Source: Bacillus mycoides (GTDB lineage Bacteria > Bacillota > Bacilli > Bacillales > Bacillaceae_G). From it: 64,000 nt of DNA. Each line of letters starts with the position of its first letter. Within the stretch, counting starts at the first letter, position 1. This document shows, piece by piece, positions 36,317-45,385 of this stretch. The notes beneath the pieces were generated by a model, which searched no databases, was not told the origin of the DNA, and worked only from the letters and a program-made list of their open reading frames with translations. A program made the translations under genes and the position numbers. The DNA lies in assembly GCF_018742245.1 (NCBI RefSeq), contig NZ_CP036132.1:1731001-1795000 (forward strand), written 5' to 3'.

Positions 36317-37141
36317 ATGGGATTAAAAGAGAAAGCGATAAAAATGTCGGAGATTTATAGGCAAAACCCGAAAGTCGAAGCTATTATTTTAGCAGGATCT
36401 GTAGCTAGAAAGTTAGAAGATGAACATTCAGATATTGAATTACATATTTTATGGTCAGCACCGCCAGAGGATGAGGATCGTCAAGGACCTATTAACAATA
36501 TTGGTGGAACGATTTTGTCATATCATCCTTACGAGGAAGAAGAATGGTCGGAAACATATTTGACGAAAGAAGGAATTAAACTAGAGATTAGTAATTTTTT
36601 AACAGTGACAGTAGAAAAGGTTATTTCAGAAGTTATAGAGCAGCATGATATAAATTATGAGAAACAATGTATTGTATCATCGGTTCATGATGGTGTGAGT
36701 TTGTATGGAGAAGTGAAAGTACATGCTCTAAAAGATAGAGTTGAAGCATATCCAGAAGAACTGGCGAAAAGGATGATTTCAGAAAACCTTTGGTTAAGCA
36801 ATCGTTGGCATAATCGAGAGGCTCTTTTGAAACGAAAAGATTGGCTTATGCTTTATGATGTTATTTGTGAAGTACAAAGAAATATATTTGGGGTCTTGTT
36901 TGGAATGAACCGAATGTACGTGCATCATCCTGCATTTAAATGGATGCCAGATAATGTGGAACGAATGAGTATTAAACCTGAAAATCTATATGAGCGTATG
37001 GCAAATACGCTGATAGGGGAACCGGAGTATAGTGTACAGGAGTTAGAAGTGTTAATCGAAGAGGTATTACATTTAGTAGAACAATATGCTCCAAAATTAA
37101 ATATTGCTGAACAACAAAAGCATATTCAATATGCGAAGTAA
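36317..37141 (+). CDS. Nucleotidyltransferase-fold protein (DUF4037-like)
   Basis: A 274-residue protein. The N-terminus has the nucleotidyltransferase signature AIILAGSVARKLEDEHSDIE near residue 24, with the Gly-Ser and the acidic pair needed for metal binding (D and E of SDIELHI). A helical domain follows, with KRKDWLMLYDVICEVQRNIF near residue 173 as in aminoglycoside-nucleotidyltransferase-like and DUF4037 proteins. ATG at 36317 follows AGGGGGAAATGAA. It could modify an antibiotic or a cellular metabolite; the sequence does not tell. Confidence 0.7.
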   Translation: MGLKEKAIKMSEIYRQNPKVEAIILAGSVARKLEDEHSDIELHILWSAPPEDEDRQGPINNIGGTILSYHPYEEEEWSETYLTKEGIKLEISNFLTVTVEKVISEVIEQHDINYEKQCIVSSVHDGVSLYGEVKVHALKDRVEAYPEELAKRMISENLWLSNRWHNREALLKRKDWLMLYDVICEVQRNIFGVLFGMNRMYVHHPAFKWMPDNVERMSIKPENLYERMANTLIGEPEYSVQELEVLIEEVLHLVEQYAPKLNIAEQQKHIQYAK

Positions 37142-37182
37142 AAAGAAGAGATGTAACAACAAGTTACATCTCTTCTTTTTTA
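37142..37182. terminator. Bidirectional terminator
   Basis: AAGAAGAGATGTAAC and GTTACATCTCTTCTT form a 15-base stem around AACAA between convergent genes. Confidence 0.85.
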
Positions 37183-38814
37183 TTTAACTAATTTCCCTAG
37201 TACAGGTAAACGTTGAATACGATCACCGAGAATATGCGAAGCAAGTCCACTTGTTAATACGAATAAAAGATAAACAAGTCCTCCTGCTGATGCGCATATA
37301 AACACAATAATCAGTGATTCTATATAAGATTGGCCAGGAATAATCCAGCCTATAAATGCTCTTAATGCGATTACAACAGCAGACATTGCCGCGGAGTAAA
37401 TCGTAATAAGAAATACTGTTTTTGCTGTTTCGCCAATTTTAAATTTCGCAAACTTAACGATGCAGTACAACATAATAATATTTGAAACGAGATATCCAAG
37501 AATTGTTCCAAGTACAGCACCATGTCCACCGAATAAGTGTAAAAGTGGTGTGTTCAGCACAATTTTAACGAGAATACCGACTGAAAATGCAATCATTGTT
37601 TTTCTTTGATAATCAATTCCTTGTAATATGGCTGCTGAAACTGTGAAAATCGCACTTAATATAGCAGACGGTGCAAATGAAATTAAATATTGTGATCCAC
37701 CAAGTGCAATTTCAGGATTTACATAAACCATGCGGAATGCATCGTAAGCGATACTAGCTAAACCGAATGCTGCTGGGATAGTGAAGAATAGCAATACTTG
37801 AAATATCTTTGAAATTTGTCCTTGTAATTCATCTAGCTTCCCGCTTGTATAAGATTTCGTAATAGCTGGAATTATCGTTAATGAGAATCCAGTTGCAAGT
37901 GAAGCCGGAATCATAATTAACTTTTGTGCATAGTTCGTTATATAAGCGAAAACGGCATTCGCGGTTTCTAAAGGCTCTCCCATCGCTCTAAGGACATCAG
38001 CAACGGTATATTGATCTACTAACGTATAGAGTGGAATTGCAATACCAACAAATACAATTGGGATTGCATATCGAAGTAATTCCATATAAATATTTTTTAA
38101 TGGAATATCGGATGCCCTTGACTTCAATTCACCTTCAGGAGGCTTTAATCCGTTATACTTTTTCCAGTACAGCATTAAAATAGAGACGCTGGCAAGTGCC
38201 CCGATAACAGCGCCAAACGTAGCAACTGCAACAGAAGAAGCTACTGAACCTCCTAATATTTTGGAGACGATGAAGCTACCAACTAAAATGAAAACAACGC
38301 GCGCAATTTGTTCCACAACTTGAGAAACAGCACTTGGTTTCATATGTTGAAAGCCTTGGAAATAACCACGTGTAACACTCATAGCTGGTACGATAATAAG
38401 CGCGAAACTTAATGCTCGCATTGTAAGTGTTACGTCGGCGATAAATTGTGGATCTGGTGTTTTCGAGCGAATAATAAATTGTGATATGTACGGTGCTCCA
38501 ATAAATAAAGTTAAAAATCCTAAAAAGCCCATAAACAACATCAATTTTACGCTCGAGTTATACAATTTTTTACTTGTACTATAATCACCAAGCGCATTAT
38601 GTTTTGCAACAAATTTTGAGACGGCAATTGGAATACCAGCTGTTGAAAAGCTTAATAAAATACCGTACCAAGAGTATGCATATCCGTATAAAGCGACCCC
38701 TTGCGTTCCAACTAATAATTGAAAGGGGAAAAAGTATATAAAACCTAAAATTCGTGAAATCATTGTTGCACCGCTTAATAAAGCAGTACCCTTTAAAACT
38801 TTTGAAGTAGACAA
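37180..38814 (-). CDS. MATE-like flippase of the MurJ/SpoVB (YtgP) family
   Basis: A 544-residue protein with about 14 hydrophobic helices. The N-terminal KGTALLSGATMISRILGFIYFFPF and the RGYFQGFQHMKPSAVSQVVEQ segment near residue 155 are signatures of the MOP-superfamily polysaccharide exporters that include SpoVB, YtgP/MurJ and YkvU. The family moves lipid-linked cell-wall precursors across the membrane. Length equals B. subtilis YtgP. Whether this copy is the lipid II flippase or a paralogue cannot be decided here, as B. cereus strains carry several. The start follows minus-strand AGGAGGAAAGAATTT. Confidence 0.82.
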   Translation of the reverse strand: MSTSKVLKGTALLSGATMISRILGFIYFFPFQLLVGTQGVALYGYAYSWYGILLSFSTAGIPIAVSKFVAKHNALGDYSTSKKLYNSSVKLMLFMGFLGFLTLFIGAPYISQFIIRSKTPDPQFIADVTLTMRALSFALIIVPAMSVTRGYFQGFQHMKPSAVSQVVEQIARVVFILVGSFIVSKILGGSVASSVAVATFGAVIGALASVSILMLYWKKYNGLKPPEGELKSRASDIPLKNIYMELLRYAIPIVFVGIAIPLYTLVDQYTVADVLRAMGEPLETANAVFAYITNYAQKLIMIPASLATGFSLTIIPAITKSYTSGKLDELQGQISKIFQVLLFFTIPAAFGLASIAYDAFRMVYVNPEIALGGSQYLISFAPSAILSAIFTVSAAILQGIDYQRKTMIAFSVGILVKIVLNTPLLHLFGGHGAVLGTILGYLVSNIIMLYCIVKFAKFKIGETAKTVFLITIYSAAMSAVVIALRAFIGWIIPGQSYIESLIIVFICASAGGLVYLLFVLTSGLASHILGDRIQRLPVLGKLVK

Positions 38815-39044
38815 AATTCTTTCCTCCTACTCGTGCTGCCTTGCATTTATCGTATACTACTATAAACCTGTTAGAGAAGTTAATACAGTATAAACCATAA
38901 ATGTTCTAATACTATTCATTTAAAAGTCATATTTTGAATTTTAAAATAGAATGTAATGCATAAAATTTCAAAATATAAGTTGACACTATTTTTAATGTAT
39001 GATAAAAATGATAGTAATCAATTCGGAAAATAATATTTGAGCAA

Positions 39045-39282
39045 TGAAAGGGTATAGTAGTGAAAATCTCCCTATTTCAGAGAGCTGATGGTTGGTGTGA
39101 ATCAGTATATAGATTATTCATGAAGTTCGTCCTGGAGCATCTTTCATAAATCTCACATTGTGAGGAAATGAAAGACGGTAGTGCATACCGTTATCAAATA
39201 AAGTGGTGAAGATTTTTTTCACAACTAGGGTGGTACCGCGATATATATCGTCCCTACGTATTTACGTAGGGACGTTTTTTAT
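39045..39282 (+). ncRNA. T-box riboswitch, phenylalanine specifier (UUC)
   Basis: The inner stem I helix AATCT/AGATT and the apical CTGAT/ATCAG hairpin around GGTTGGTGTGA are present. ATGAAG precedes the specifier TTC at 39126-39128, then GTCCTGGAG, exactly the layout of the Asn leader at 13600. The antiterminator sequence AGGGTGGTACCGCG and terminator CCCTACGTATTTACGTAGGG follow. It should make the downstream symporter respond to uncharged tRNA-Phe. Confidence 0.9.
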
Positions 39283-39465
39283 TTAGGTCTTAACTTTGTT
39301 GTGTCTTCATAACTAGGGTGGTACCGCGATATTTTATCGTCCCTACGTATTTGCGTAGGGGCGTTTTTATTTAGGGCTTACTTTTGTTGTATCTTCATAA
39401 CTAGGGTGGTACCGCGATATTTTTTGTCGTCCCTACGTATTTACGTAGGGGCGTTTTTTATTAGG
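39223..39465 (+). repeat. Three tandem copies of the T-box antiterminator/terminator block
   Basis: Units start at 39223, 39311 and 39399, an 88-base period. Each has AACTAGGGTGGTACCGCGAT, then GTCCCTACGTATTT, then CGTAGGG-G/A-CGTTTTT. Only the first is preceded by stem I with a specifier. Units 2 and 3 differ by small changes (ATATTTTATCG, ATATTTTTTGTCG). All three keep both the tRNA-acceptor bulge and a terminator, so transcription must pass three barriers. Confidence 0.93.
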
Positions 39466-39556
39466 GAGGAAGTGAGTGTATTAGAAAAGAGTATTGATAG
39501 AACAATATAAATACTGAATTGTAAAATAAAAATAGAAAAAGAGAGGAGATAAAAAG

Positions 39557-40900
39557 ATGAATTCACAGCAATGGACATCGAAATTAGGTTTCGTATTAGC
39601 TGCAGCAGGTTCAGCAATTGGTCTTGGGGCGATTTGGAAATTCCCGTATATGGCCGGAATCGGAGGAGGCGGAGCGTTCTTCCTTATTTTCATCGGTTTC
39701 ACATTATTAATTGGTTTACCGCTATTATTAGCTGAATTCGTTATTGGAAGAAGTACACAAAAAGAGGCTGTTGATGCGTATAGAGAGATTGCTCCTAAAA
39801 CGTTATGGCCGTGGTTAGGTAAATTAGGGATTGTAACATGTTTCATATTACTTTCTTTCTACAGTGTTGTAGGGGGCTGGATTTTATTATACTTATGGAA
39901 TGCAATTACAGGTAGACTATGGGAAGGGAATGGAGCATACGAAGCTACGTTTGGTGAAATCATTTCCAATCCGTATTTAGCAGTTGGATCACAGCTATTA
40001 TTCATCCTTATTACTATTTTTATCGTAAGTAAAGGTGTACAAAATGGTGTTGAAAAAGTAAATAAATATTTCATGCCAGCGCTATTCGTTTTATTCTTTA
40101 TATTAATTGTTCGTGCACTTACGTTAGACGGTGCTGGAGAAGGAGTTCGATTCTTCTTACAACCTGATTTCTCAAACGTAACATCAGAAATCATTTTATA
40201 TGCAATGGGGCAATCGTTCTTCTCGCTATCTGTCGGTGTAGCCGTTATGGTAACGTATAGCTCATACTTACCGAAAGAAGAAAGTTTACCGCGTTCAGCA
40301 TTTTCTATCGTAGCTTTAACACTTGTTATTACATTACTTGCAGGACTTGCAATTTTCCCAGTTGTGTTCGCATTTGGAATGGAACCATCTCAAGGACCAG
40401 GACTATTATTTATCGTATTGCCAGCTATTTTCAGTAAAATGGCGTTTGGAAAATTATTCTTCATCGTTTTCTTATTACTATTCTTCTTTGCTACTATTAC
40501 ATCAGCAATTTCGATGTTAGAAATTAGCGTTGCATCTTTAACAACAAAAGGTAAAAGCAAAGGAAAACGTGAAAAAATGGCTTTAATTGTTGGGTTGTTA
40601 ATCTTTGTTGTTGGGGTACCATCAGCATTATCATTCGGTTTGTTAAGTGATGTGAAACCATTTGGGAAAACAATTTTTGATTTAGCAGACTATGCGGTTA
40701 GTAACATACTAATGCCACTTGGTGTTTTATTAGTTTCCATCTTTGTTCCGTTGAAAATGAAGAAAGATGTATTAATGAAAGAGCTTGGTGTAAGTAAAAA
40801 TAAAGGCTATAAACTATTCGTATTATGGTTATTCTTACTTCGCTATATTGCACCAATTGCGATTATTATCGTATTCCTAAATGTACTTGGAATTATATAA
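39557..40900 (+). CDS. Sodium-dependent amino-acid symporter (NSS/SNF family)
   Basis: A 447-residue transporter with 11-12 helices. The neurotransmitter:sodium symporter signature is visible at the start ([20 protein letters not shown], residues 11-30) and in [20 protein letters not shown] near 215. Bacterial members such as LeuT take up amino acids with sodium. The T-box ahead has a UUC specifier, so phenylalanine or a related aromatic amino acid is the predicted substrate. ATG follows AGAGGAGATAAAAAG. Confidence 0.88.
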   Translation: MNSQQWTSKLGFVLAAAGSAIGLGAIWKFPYMAGIGGGGAFFLIFIGFTLLIGLPLLLAEFVIGRSTQKEAVDAYREIAPKTLWPWLGKLGIVTCFILLSFYSVVGGWILLYLWNAITGRLWEGNGAYEATFGEIISNPYLAVGSQLLFILITIFIVSKGVQNGVEKVNKYFMPALFVLFFILIVRALTLDGAGEGVRFFLQPDFSNVTSEIILYAMGQSFFSLSVGVAVMVTYSSYLPKEESLPRSAFSIVALTLVITLLAGLAIFPVVFAFGMEPSQGPGLLFIVLPAIFSKMAFGKLFFIVFLLLFFFATITSAISMLEISVASLTTKGKSKGKREKMALIVGLLIFVVGVPSALSFGLLSDVKPFGKTIFDLADYAVSNILMPLGVLLVSIFVPLKMKKDVLMKELGVSKNKGYKLFVLWLFLLRYIAPIAIIIVFLNVLGII

Positions 40901-40902
40901 AA

Positions 40903-40945
40903 AGAAAGGTAGCGTATCTTGGTATGATACGCTACCTTTTTATTT
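40903..40945. terminator. Bidirectional terminator
   Basis: AAAGGTAGCGTATC and GATACGCTACCTTT form a 14-base stem between convergent genes. Confidence 0.85.
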
Positions 40946-41644
40946 TTCTCTTTTTTGCAGTTCATTTACTGTTACGAATTGATACCCCTTTTTAGATAAA
41001 GAGTCTAAAATACCTTCAATGGTCTGCAGATTTTCATTAGATTTATCGTACATAGAGTGCAATAAAATGATAGAACCAGGTTTTATATTCTTGTTGACGT
41101 AGTCAATTTTGTCAGTTGCAGATTTATAAAAAGTATCAGGTTCAAGATTCCATGTGATAGTTTCAATATTATTTTTGTTTAAATAGTATGGTAGTCCTAT
41201 TAGTTTCTTACCGTTGGGTGGCCTAAAATCAATTTCGTCGGTAAATCCTGTTTGGCGAATTAATGAATTTGTGTTTTCTATTTCTTCTTTAATGAAAGAA
41301 GGTGATTTAAAAACCATTCTGTTATGAGAATATGTATGATTTCCAAGTTGGTGTCCAGATTGAACAATCGCTTTACCTAATGGTAAATTGTTTTCTAATT
41401 CGTTTCCGATAACAAAGAAAGTAGCTTTAGCATTGTACTTATCTAGCAGTGGTAGTATTTGTTTTACATTGTTAGTAGGGCCATCATCAAAAGTTAAAGC
41501 AATCACTTTTTCATTCGTTTTAATGCGATTTGTTAAGTCTCCAAATAATTGAAAGCTTCTTGCGTTCATTAATTTGTATGTTCCGAATAAAGCTGTAGTA
41601 ATAATGAATATTGTAACTATTGTAATGATTATTCTCTTCTTCAT
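40940..41644 (-). CDS. Polysaccharide deacetylase family protein
   Basis: A 234-residue membrane-anchored enzyme with an N-terminal helix (residues 4-24) and a NodB domain: ALTFDDGPTNN (catalytic Asp pair), GHQLGNHTYSHNRM (zinc histidines), RPPNGKK and LHSMYD. Such enzymes remove acetyl groups from peptidoglycan or other N-acetylglucosamine polymers at the cell surface. The NodB motifs are complete, so it is probably active. Start follows minus-strand GAGGTTGCGTT. Confidence 0.88.
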   Translation of the reverse strand: MKKRIIITIVTIFIITTALFGTYKLMNARSFQLFGDLTNRIKTNEKVIALTFDDGPTNNVKQILPLLDKYNAKATFFVIGNELENNLPLGKAIVQSGHQLGNHTYSHNRMVFKSPSFIKEEIENTNSLIRQTGFTDEIDFRPPNGKKLIGLPYYLNKNNIETITWNLEPDTFYKSATDKIDYVNKNIKPGSIILLHSMYDKSNENLQTIEGILDSLSKKGYQFVTVNELQKREK

Positions 41645-41787
41645 AACGCAACCTCACTATACTTTTTGATTCGATTAAAAAGTATTATATCAAACTGTGT
41701 AACTTGTTGCTTCAAAAATTGTGAAGATGCAAGGAGAGGGAATTTATCATATAATAAAATGCAAAAGGTATATTAGGAGGTGCTTAT

Positions 41788-41871
41788 ATGGCGATTACAA
41801 TTCAATTGCCAGACACTGCAGCGTCTCATGCAAAGCCAAGTATGGAAATGGCGATACTTTGCGTGAGGTAG
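41788..41871 (+). pseudogene. Short ORF (27 codons), probably a frameshifted gene relic
   Basis: A strong TTAGGAGGTGCTTAT precedes ATG and MAITIQLPDTAASHAKPSME, ending at 41871. The next frame reads KAKYGNGDTLREVDK with its own stop, and looks more protein-like than the current tail, so one lost base may have truncated the product. No family recognised. Confidence 0.35.
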
Positions 41872-41974
41872 ACAAGTAATATACAATCAATCGCCAAAAT
41901 GAGCTCGTATCATTTTTTATATTTGGCTTTGCACCTTATTGAAATGAACCATAAAAAATAAGGGGCGAGCAGAA

Positions 41975-42238
41975 ATGAAATACGTAAAGGCTAAGGCCGT
42001 TTTACCGGAAAGTTTAATTGCTGAAATTCAAAAGTATATACAAGGTGAAACAATTTACATTCCAAAACAAGAAACAAAACATTATAAATGGGGTACACGA
42101 TCTGGCGGAAGAAAACAACTGGATGAAAGAAATAAAGCAATTAAAGACGCTTTTAAAAGTGGAATTGCAATTCATCAATTAGCAGAAGAATATTTTCTTT
42201 CCGGAGAAACGATTAAAAAGATTGTGTATTCTAAATAA
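41975..42238 (+). CDS. CD3324-family small HTH protein
   Basis: An 87-residue protein. The opening VKAKAVLPESLIAEIQKYIQ, then GETIYIPKQE and KWGTRSGGRKQLDERNKAIK match the CD3324 family. The C-terminal part (SGIAIHQLAEEYFLSGETIKKI) looks like a helix-turn-helix. AAGGGGCGAGCAGAA precedes the start. Probably a DNA-binding regulator; target unknown. Confidence 0.78.
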   Translation: MKYVKAKAVLPESLIAEIQKYIQGETIYIPKQETKHYKWGTRSGGRKQLDERNKAIKDAFKSGIAIHQLAEEYFLSGETIKKIVYSK

Positions 42239-42246
42239 ACAAAAGT

Positions 42247-42292
42247 AAAAGAGTCTGATTCGAATATTATTTTGAATCAGACTCTTTTTACT
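42247..42292 (+). terminator. Terminator after the CD3324 gene
   Basis: AAAAGAGTCTGATTC and GAATCAGACTCTTTTT form the stem. Confidence 0.85.
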
Positions 42293-42396
42293 TTGTATGT
42301 ATTGAATATGGATGGGCATGATAATATCAAAAATGCAACGTCTATGTATTAAACAGAATACATAGAGTGCGGGTTAAAGCAGAAAGGTGAATAACT

Positions 42397-43089
42397 ATGA
42401 ATCATCTTGGACAAATAACGATAGAGCTTTTAGTTGGTTTTTTTGTTCTATTAATTGCTACAAAAATATTAGGGAAAACACAAATATCTCAGCTAACGCC
42501 TTTTGATTTTATTTCTGCTATCGTTCTTGGTGAGCTTGTTGGAAATTCAATATATGATCCTAAAATTAAAGTGTGGTCTATTTTATATTCAGTATTTGTT
42601 TGGGTCATATTAATTTACACAATAGAAGTGATAACGCAAAAAATAAGAGGAACAAGAAGGTTTTTTGAAGGATACCCTTCTATTATCATTCGTAATGGGC
42701 ATATTGACCGAGAGCAATTAAGTGCAAATCATTTGGACATCAACCAATTACAGCAAATGCTAAGACAACAAAAAGATATTTTTTCAATCCGAGAAGTTGA
42801 ATATATGATATTGGAACCTAACGGAAACATAAGCGTTCTGAAAAAAAGTAAATATGAAACTCCCAATATAAATGATTTAAGTTTAAAACATAAGCCAGTA
42901 TACTTACCCATTTCATTAATTAGTGACGGAAAAGTAGTTAAGGATAATTTGAGGGAAGCAGGTTTTGATGAGGGATGGCTTTATAAGCAAATTAAGCAAA
43001 AAGGGATTACTAAATTTGAGGATGTATTATATGCGGAATGGAAAACAGATGATGGATTTTTTTGTCAGGAGATGAAAAGATTAAAATAG
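42397..43089 (+). CDS. DUF421 membrane protein (YetF/YkjA-like)
   Basis: A 230-residue protein: three hydrophobic helices in residues 5-90 with the family motif KILGKTQISQLTPFDFISAIVLGELVGN, then a cytoplasmic domain (EGYPSIIIRNGHIDREQL, FSIREVEYMILEPNGNISVL) typical of DUF421 proteins. B. subtilis YetF is a spore germination/assembly-associated relative; the general function is unclear. Monocistronic, start behind GCAGAAAGGTGAATAACT. Confidence 0.85.
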   Translation: MNHLGQITIELLVGFFVLLIATKILGKTQISQLTPFDFISAIVLGELVGNSIYDPKIKVWSILYSVFVWVILIYTIEVITQKIRGTRRFFEGYPSIIIRNGHIDREQLSANHLDINQLQQMLRQQKDIFSIREVEYMILEPNGNISVLKKSKYETPNINDLSLKHKPVYLPISLISDGKVVKDNLREAGFDEGWLYKQIKQKGITKFEDVLYAEWKTDDGFFCQEMKRLK

Positions 43090-43216
43090 TAATAAAAAAA
43101 CAATTTCTAGAGGCATGTCTATGCAATGTTCATTTCTAAATTATCTTTTACATATCAAAAAACTGAATCATTGTATACAATAAAACTAGATCAACAATTT
43201 GTATGGAGTGATAAAG

Positions 43217-43855
43217 ATGGAAGCTTTTATTAGAAGTGATCAATATAATTTTATAAAGTCACAAGCTTATATTTTAGCAAATGGACATGCGACGGCAAAT
43301 GATAGAGGAGTAATTCAAGCGTTAAAATCACTTGCAATTGAAAAGATAATACATGTATTTGAGAATTTAACGGATGAACAGAAAGAGTTAATTGATACGG
43401 TATTAACAGTTGAAAATAGAGAAGATGCAGAATCGTTTTTACTGAAAATAAATCCGTATGTAATACCATTTCAGGAAGTTACAGCACAAACGTTAAAAAA
43501 ATTATTTCCTAAGGCGAAAAAATTAAAACTTCCTGATATGGAAGAAATTAATATGAAAGAAACGTCTTATTTAAGCTGGATTGATAAAGGAACAAGCAGG
43601 AAATTTATAATTGCAAAAAACAATAATAAGTTCGTTGGTCTACAAGGAACGTTCCAAAGCATAAATAAAAAAAGTATTTGTTCATTATGTCATGGGCATG
43701 AAGAAGTAGGGATGTTTTTAGTTGAAATAAAAGGAAAAATCCCAGGAACGTTTGTTAAAAAGGGCAATTATATTTGCAAAGATGGTGTTGCTTGTAACCA
43801 TAACATGAAATCGCTTGATAAATTACAGGATTTTATTGAGAGATTGAAGAAATAA
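43217..43855 (+). CDS. FusB-type elongation factor G-binding protein
   Basis: A 212-residue cytoplasmic protein. An N-terminal helical bundle (residues 1-80) is followed by the FusB/FusC C-terminal treble-clef zinc finger: CSLCHGHEEVGMF, then ICKDGVACNHN at the end. Staphylococcal FusB binds EF-G and frees it from ribosomes stalled by fusidic acid; Bacillus and Listeria homologues are known. ATG at 43217 lies after GGAGTGATAAAG. Resistance in this host is inferred, not shown. Confidence 0.78.
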   Translation: MEAFIRSDQYNFIKSQAYILANGHATANDRGVIQALKSLAIEKIIHVFENLTDEQKELIDTVLTVENREDAESFLLKINPYVIPFQEVTAQTLKKLFPKAKKLKLPDMEEINMKETSYLSWIDKGTSRKFIIAKNNNKFVGLQGTFQSINKKSICSLCHGHEEVGMFLVEIKGKIPGTFVKKGNYICKDGVACNHNMKSLDKLQDFIERLKK

Positions 43856-43861
43856 ATAGAA

Positions 43862-43895
43862 GACCTCTAGTACTTAAACTGGAGGTTTTTATTTT
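43862..43895 (+). terminator. Terminator after the FusB-type gene
   Basis: GACCTCTAGT and ACTGGAGGTT pair (one G-T) and are followed by T residues. Confidence 0.6.
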
Positions 43896-43998
43896 TTGAA
43901 GAAGTAGTAATAGATTTCCTTTGTAGATGTAGATTAAAAATAAAGTTTGATAAAAATATCTATTTCAATACAGTTGCTTATTTTGAAGGAGGTAAAAC

Positions 43999-44895
43999 AT
44001 GGATTACATTTCACCGAAAGATGAGGTGTTAAAGGTGAAACGGTGGCCTAAAGATACGATAGCGGCCGGTCGTGGTCATACCGTTGCTCTTAAATCGGAT
44101 GGCACGGCGGTAGCAGTGGGGCGAAATAAAGAAGGTGAATGCAATGTAAGCGGCTGGCGTGATATTGAAGCGGTCGTGGTGGGGAATGTTCATATGGCGA
44201 CGAACACAGGTAATACTCATACAATCGGTCTTACAACTGACAGTACTGTGGTAGCAGTGGGGTGGAATAAGCATAACCAATGCGATGTAAACGACTGGAA
44301 TAATATTGTAACAGTGGCGGCGGGTTGGCGGCTTACCATTGGTCTTAAATCGGATGGTACGGTGGTAGCAGTGGGGCGAAATAAAGAAGGTGAATGCAAT
44401 GTAAGCGGCTGGCGTGATATTGTGGTGGTCGCAGCAGGCGACTGGCATACTATCGGCCTTAAATTGGACGGTACGGTGACGGCTATGGGTAATAATCGGT
44501 ATGACCAATGCAATGTCAGTGGCTGGAGGGATATTGTGGCGATAGCGGCAGGCTATCTTCATACCGTTGGTCTTAAATCAGACGGTATGGTGACGGCTGT
44601 GGGTAATAATAAACATGGTCAACGTGATGTAAGTGATTGGCACGATATTGTGGCGATAGCGGCAGGGAGTAATCATACAATTGGTCTTACATCTGACGGC
44701 ATAGTGACGGCTGTGGGTAATAATAAACATGGTCAATGTGATGTAAGTGATTGGCGCGATATTGTAGCGATAGCGGCGGGTTGTGCCCATACAGTCGGTC
44801 TTAAATCAGACGGCACGGTGGTAGTAGTGGGTGATAACGAATATGGCCAATGCGATGTAGACAGCTGGCACGGTATCCGACTGCCCAGCAATTAG
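43999..44895 (+). CDS. RCC1-repeat (beta-propeller) protein
   Basis: A 298-residue protein made of seven near-identical repeats of about 38 residues, each like GLKSDGTVVAVGRNKEGECN followed by VSGW-x-DIVAIAAG. Seven blades make a full RCC1-type propeller. No signal peptide or membrane helix is seen, so it is cytoplasmic unless exported unusually. The DNA of the blades is also highly repetitive and GC-richer than its neighbours, which points to recent repeat amplification or transfer. Start follows GAAGGAGGTAAAAC. Function unknown. Confidence 0.8.
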   Translation: MDYISPKDEVLKVKRWPKDTIAAGRGHTVALKSDGTAVAVGRNKEGECNVSGWRDIEAVVVGNVHMATNTGNTHTIGLTTDSTVVAVGWNKHNQCDVNDWNNIVTVAAGWRLTIGLKSDGTVVAVGRNKEGECNVSGWRDIVVVAAGDWHTIGLKLDGTVTAMGNNRYDQCNVSGWRDIVAIAAGYLHTVGLKSDGMVTAVGNNKHGQRDVSDWHDIVAIAAGSNHTIGLTSDGIVTAVGNNKHGQCDVSDWRDIVAIAAGCAHTVGLKSDGTVVVVGDNEYGQCDVDSWHGIRLPSN

Positions 44896-44901
44896 TTTTT
44901 A

Positions 44902-45183
44902 ATAACAACAAGCCAGAGAATCACTGAACGAGTTAATGGGTATTGTTCTAGAAATAAGTTTATTCAATTAAGTGGTGCTTGTACCGCTTTGTCCATTTAT
45001 CTGAACATCAATCTATTAATTACAAGATTTTTTCAGGATGGCGGCATTAGTTTAGAGTCATTTGAAAAATTAATACGTTCCGAACGTGCAATGAGAAGTG
45101 AATGGACGATACAACCATTTTGTCAGTCTAAATATTTGTTGATGAGGAATAACAATATTTACTTTACAACAAATCACCAGTAA
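44902..45183 (+). pseudogene. Open frame without start, possible gene relic
   Basis: An uninterrupted frame reads ...SQRITERVNGYCSRNKF, IQLSGACTALSIYLNINLL, ITRFFQDGGISLESFEKLI, then SEWTIQPFCQSKYLL and a stop at 45183. No start codon with a ribosome binding site fits. The composition is protein-like, so it may be the 3' end of a lost gene. I cannot name the family. Confidence 0.3.
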
Positions 45184-45248
45184 TATTATTCTATTTCAGG
45201 AGTAATTATGGAATAAGATATGTAGAAAATAATCAAGCTTAAATCTAC

Positions 45249-45290
45249 TGAATAAGAATCCTTTTTCAAAAGGGGTTCTTATTTTTTTCA
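45249..45290 (+). terminator. Hairpin terminator
   Basis: AATAAGAATCCTTTTT pairs with AAAGGGGTTCTTATT with mismatches and is followed by a T run. Confidence 0.6.
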
Positions 45291-45385
45291 TAAAATGAGA
45301 GTTCACATGGTATTTTTGAACAAACTTTATTCAAAGCTACAGTAGAAGATATAATTTACAAATAAAGCATAGGAGAGGTGAAGAA

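Noticed and set aside
39223..39465. Three evenly spaced repeats looked at first like a short CRISPR array
   Set aside because: Each unit contains the T-box sequence and a terminator and lies right behind a complete T-box stem I; spacers are near-identical, not unique.
44029..44790. Long minus-strand frames opposite the RCC1 gene (up to 177 codons)
   Set aside because: They mirror the regular repeats of the plus-strand gene and have no ribosome binding sites.
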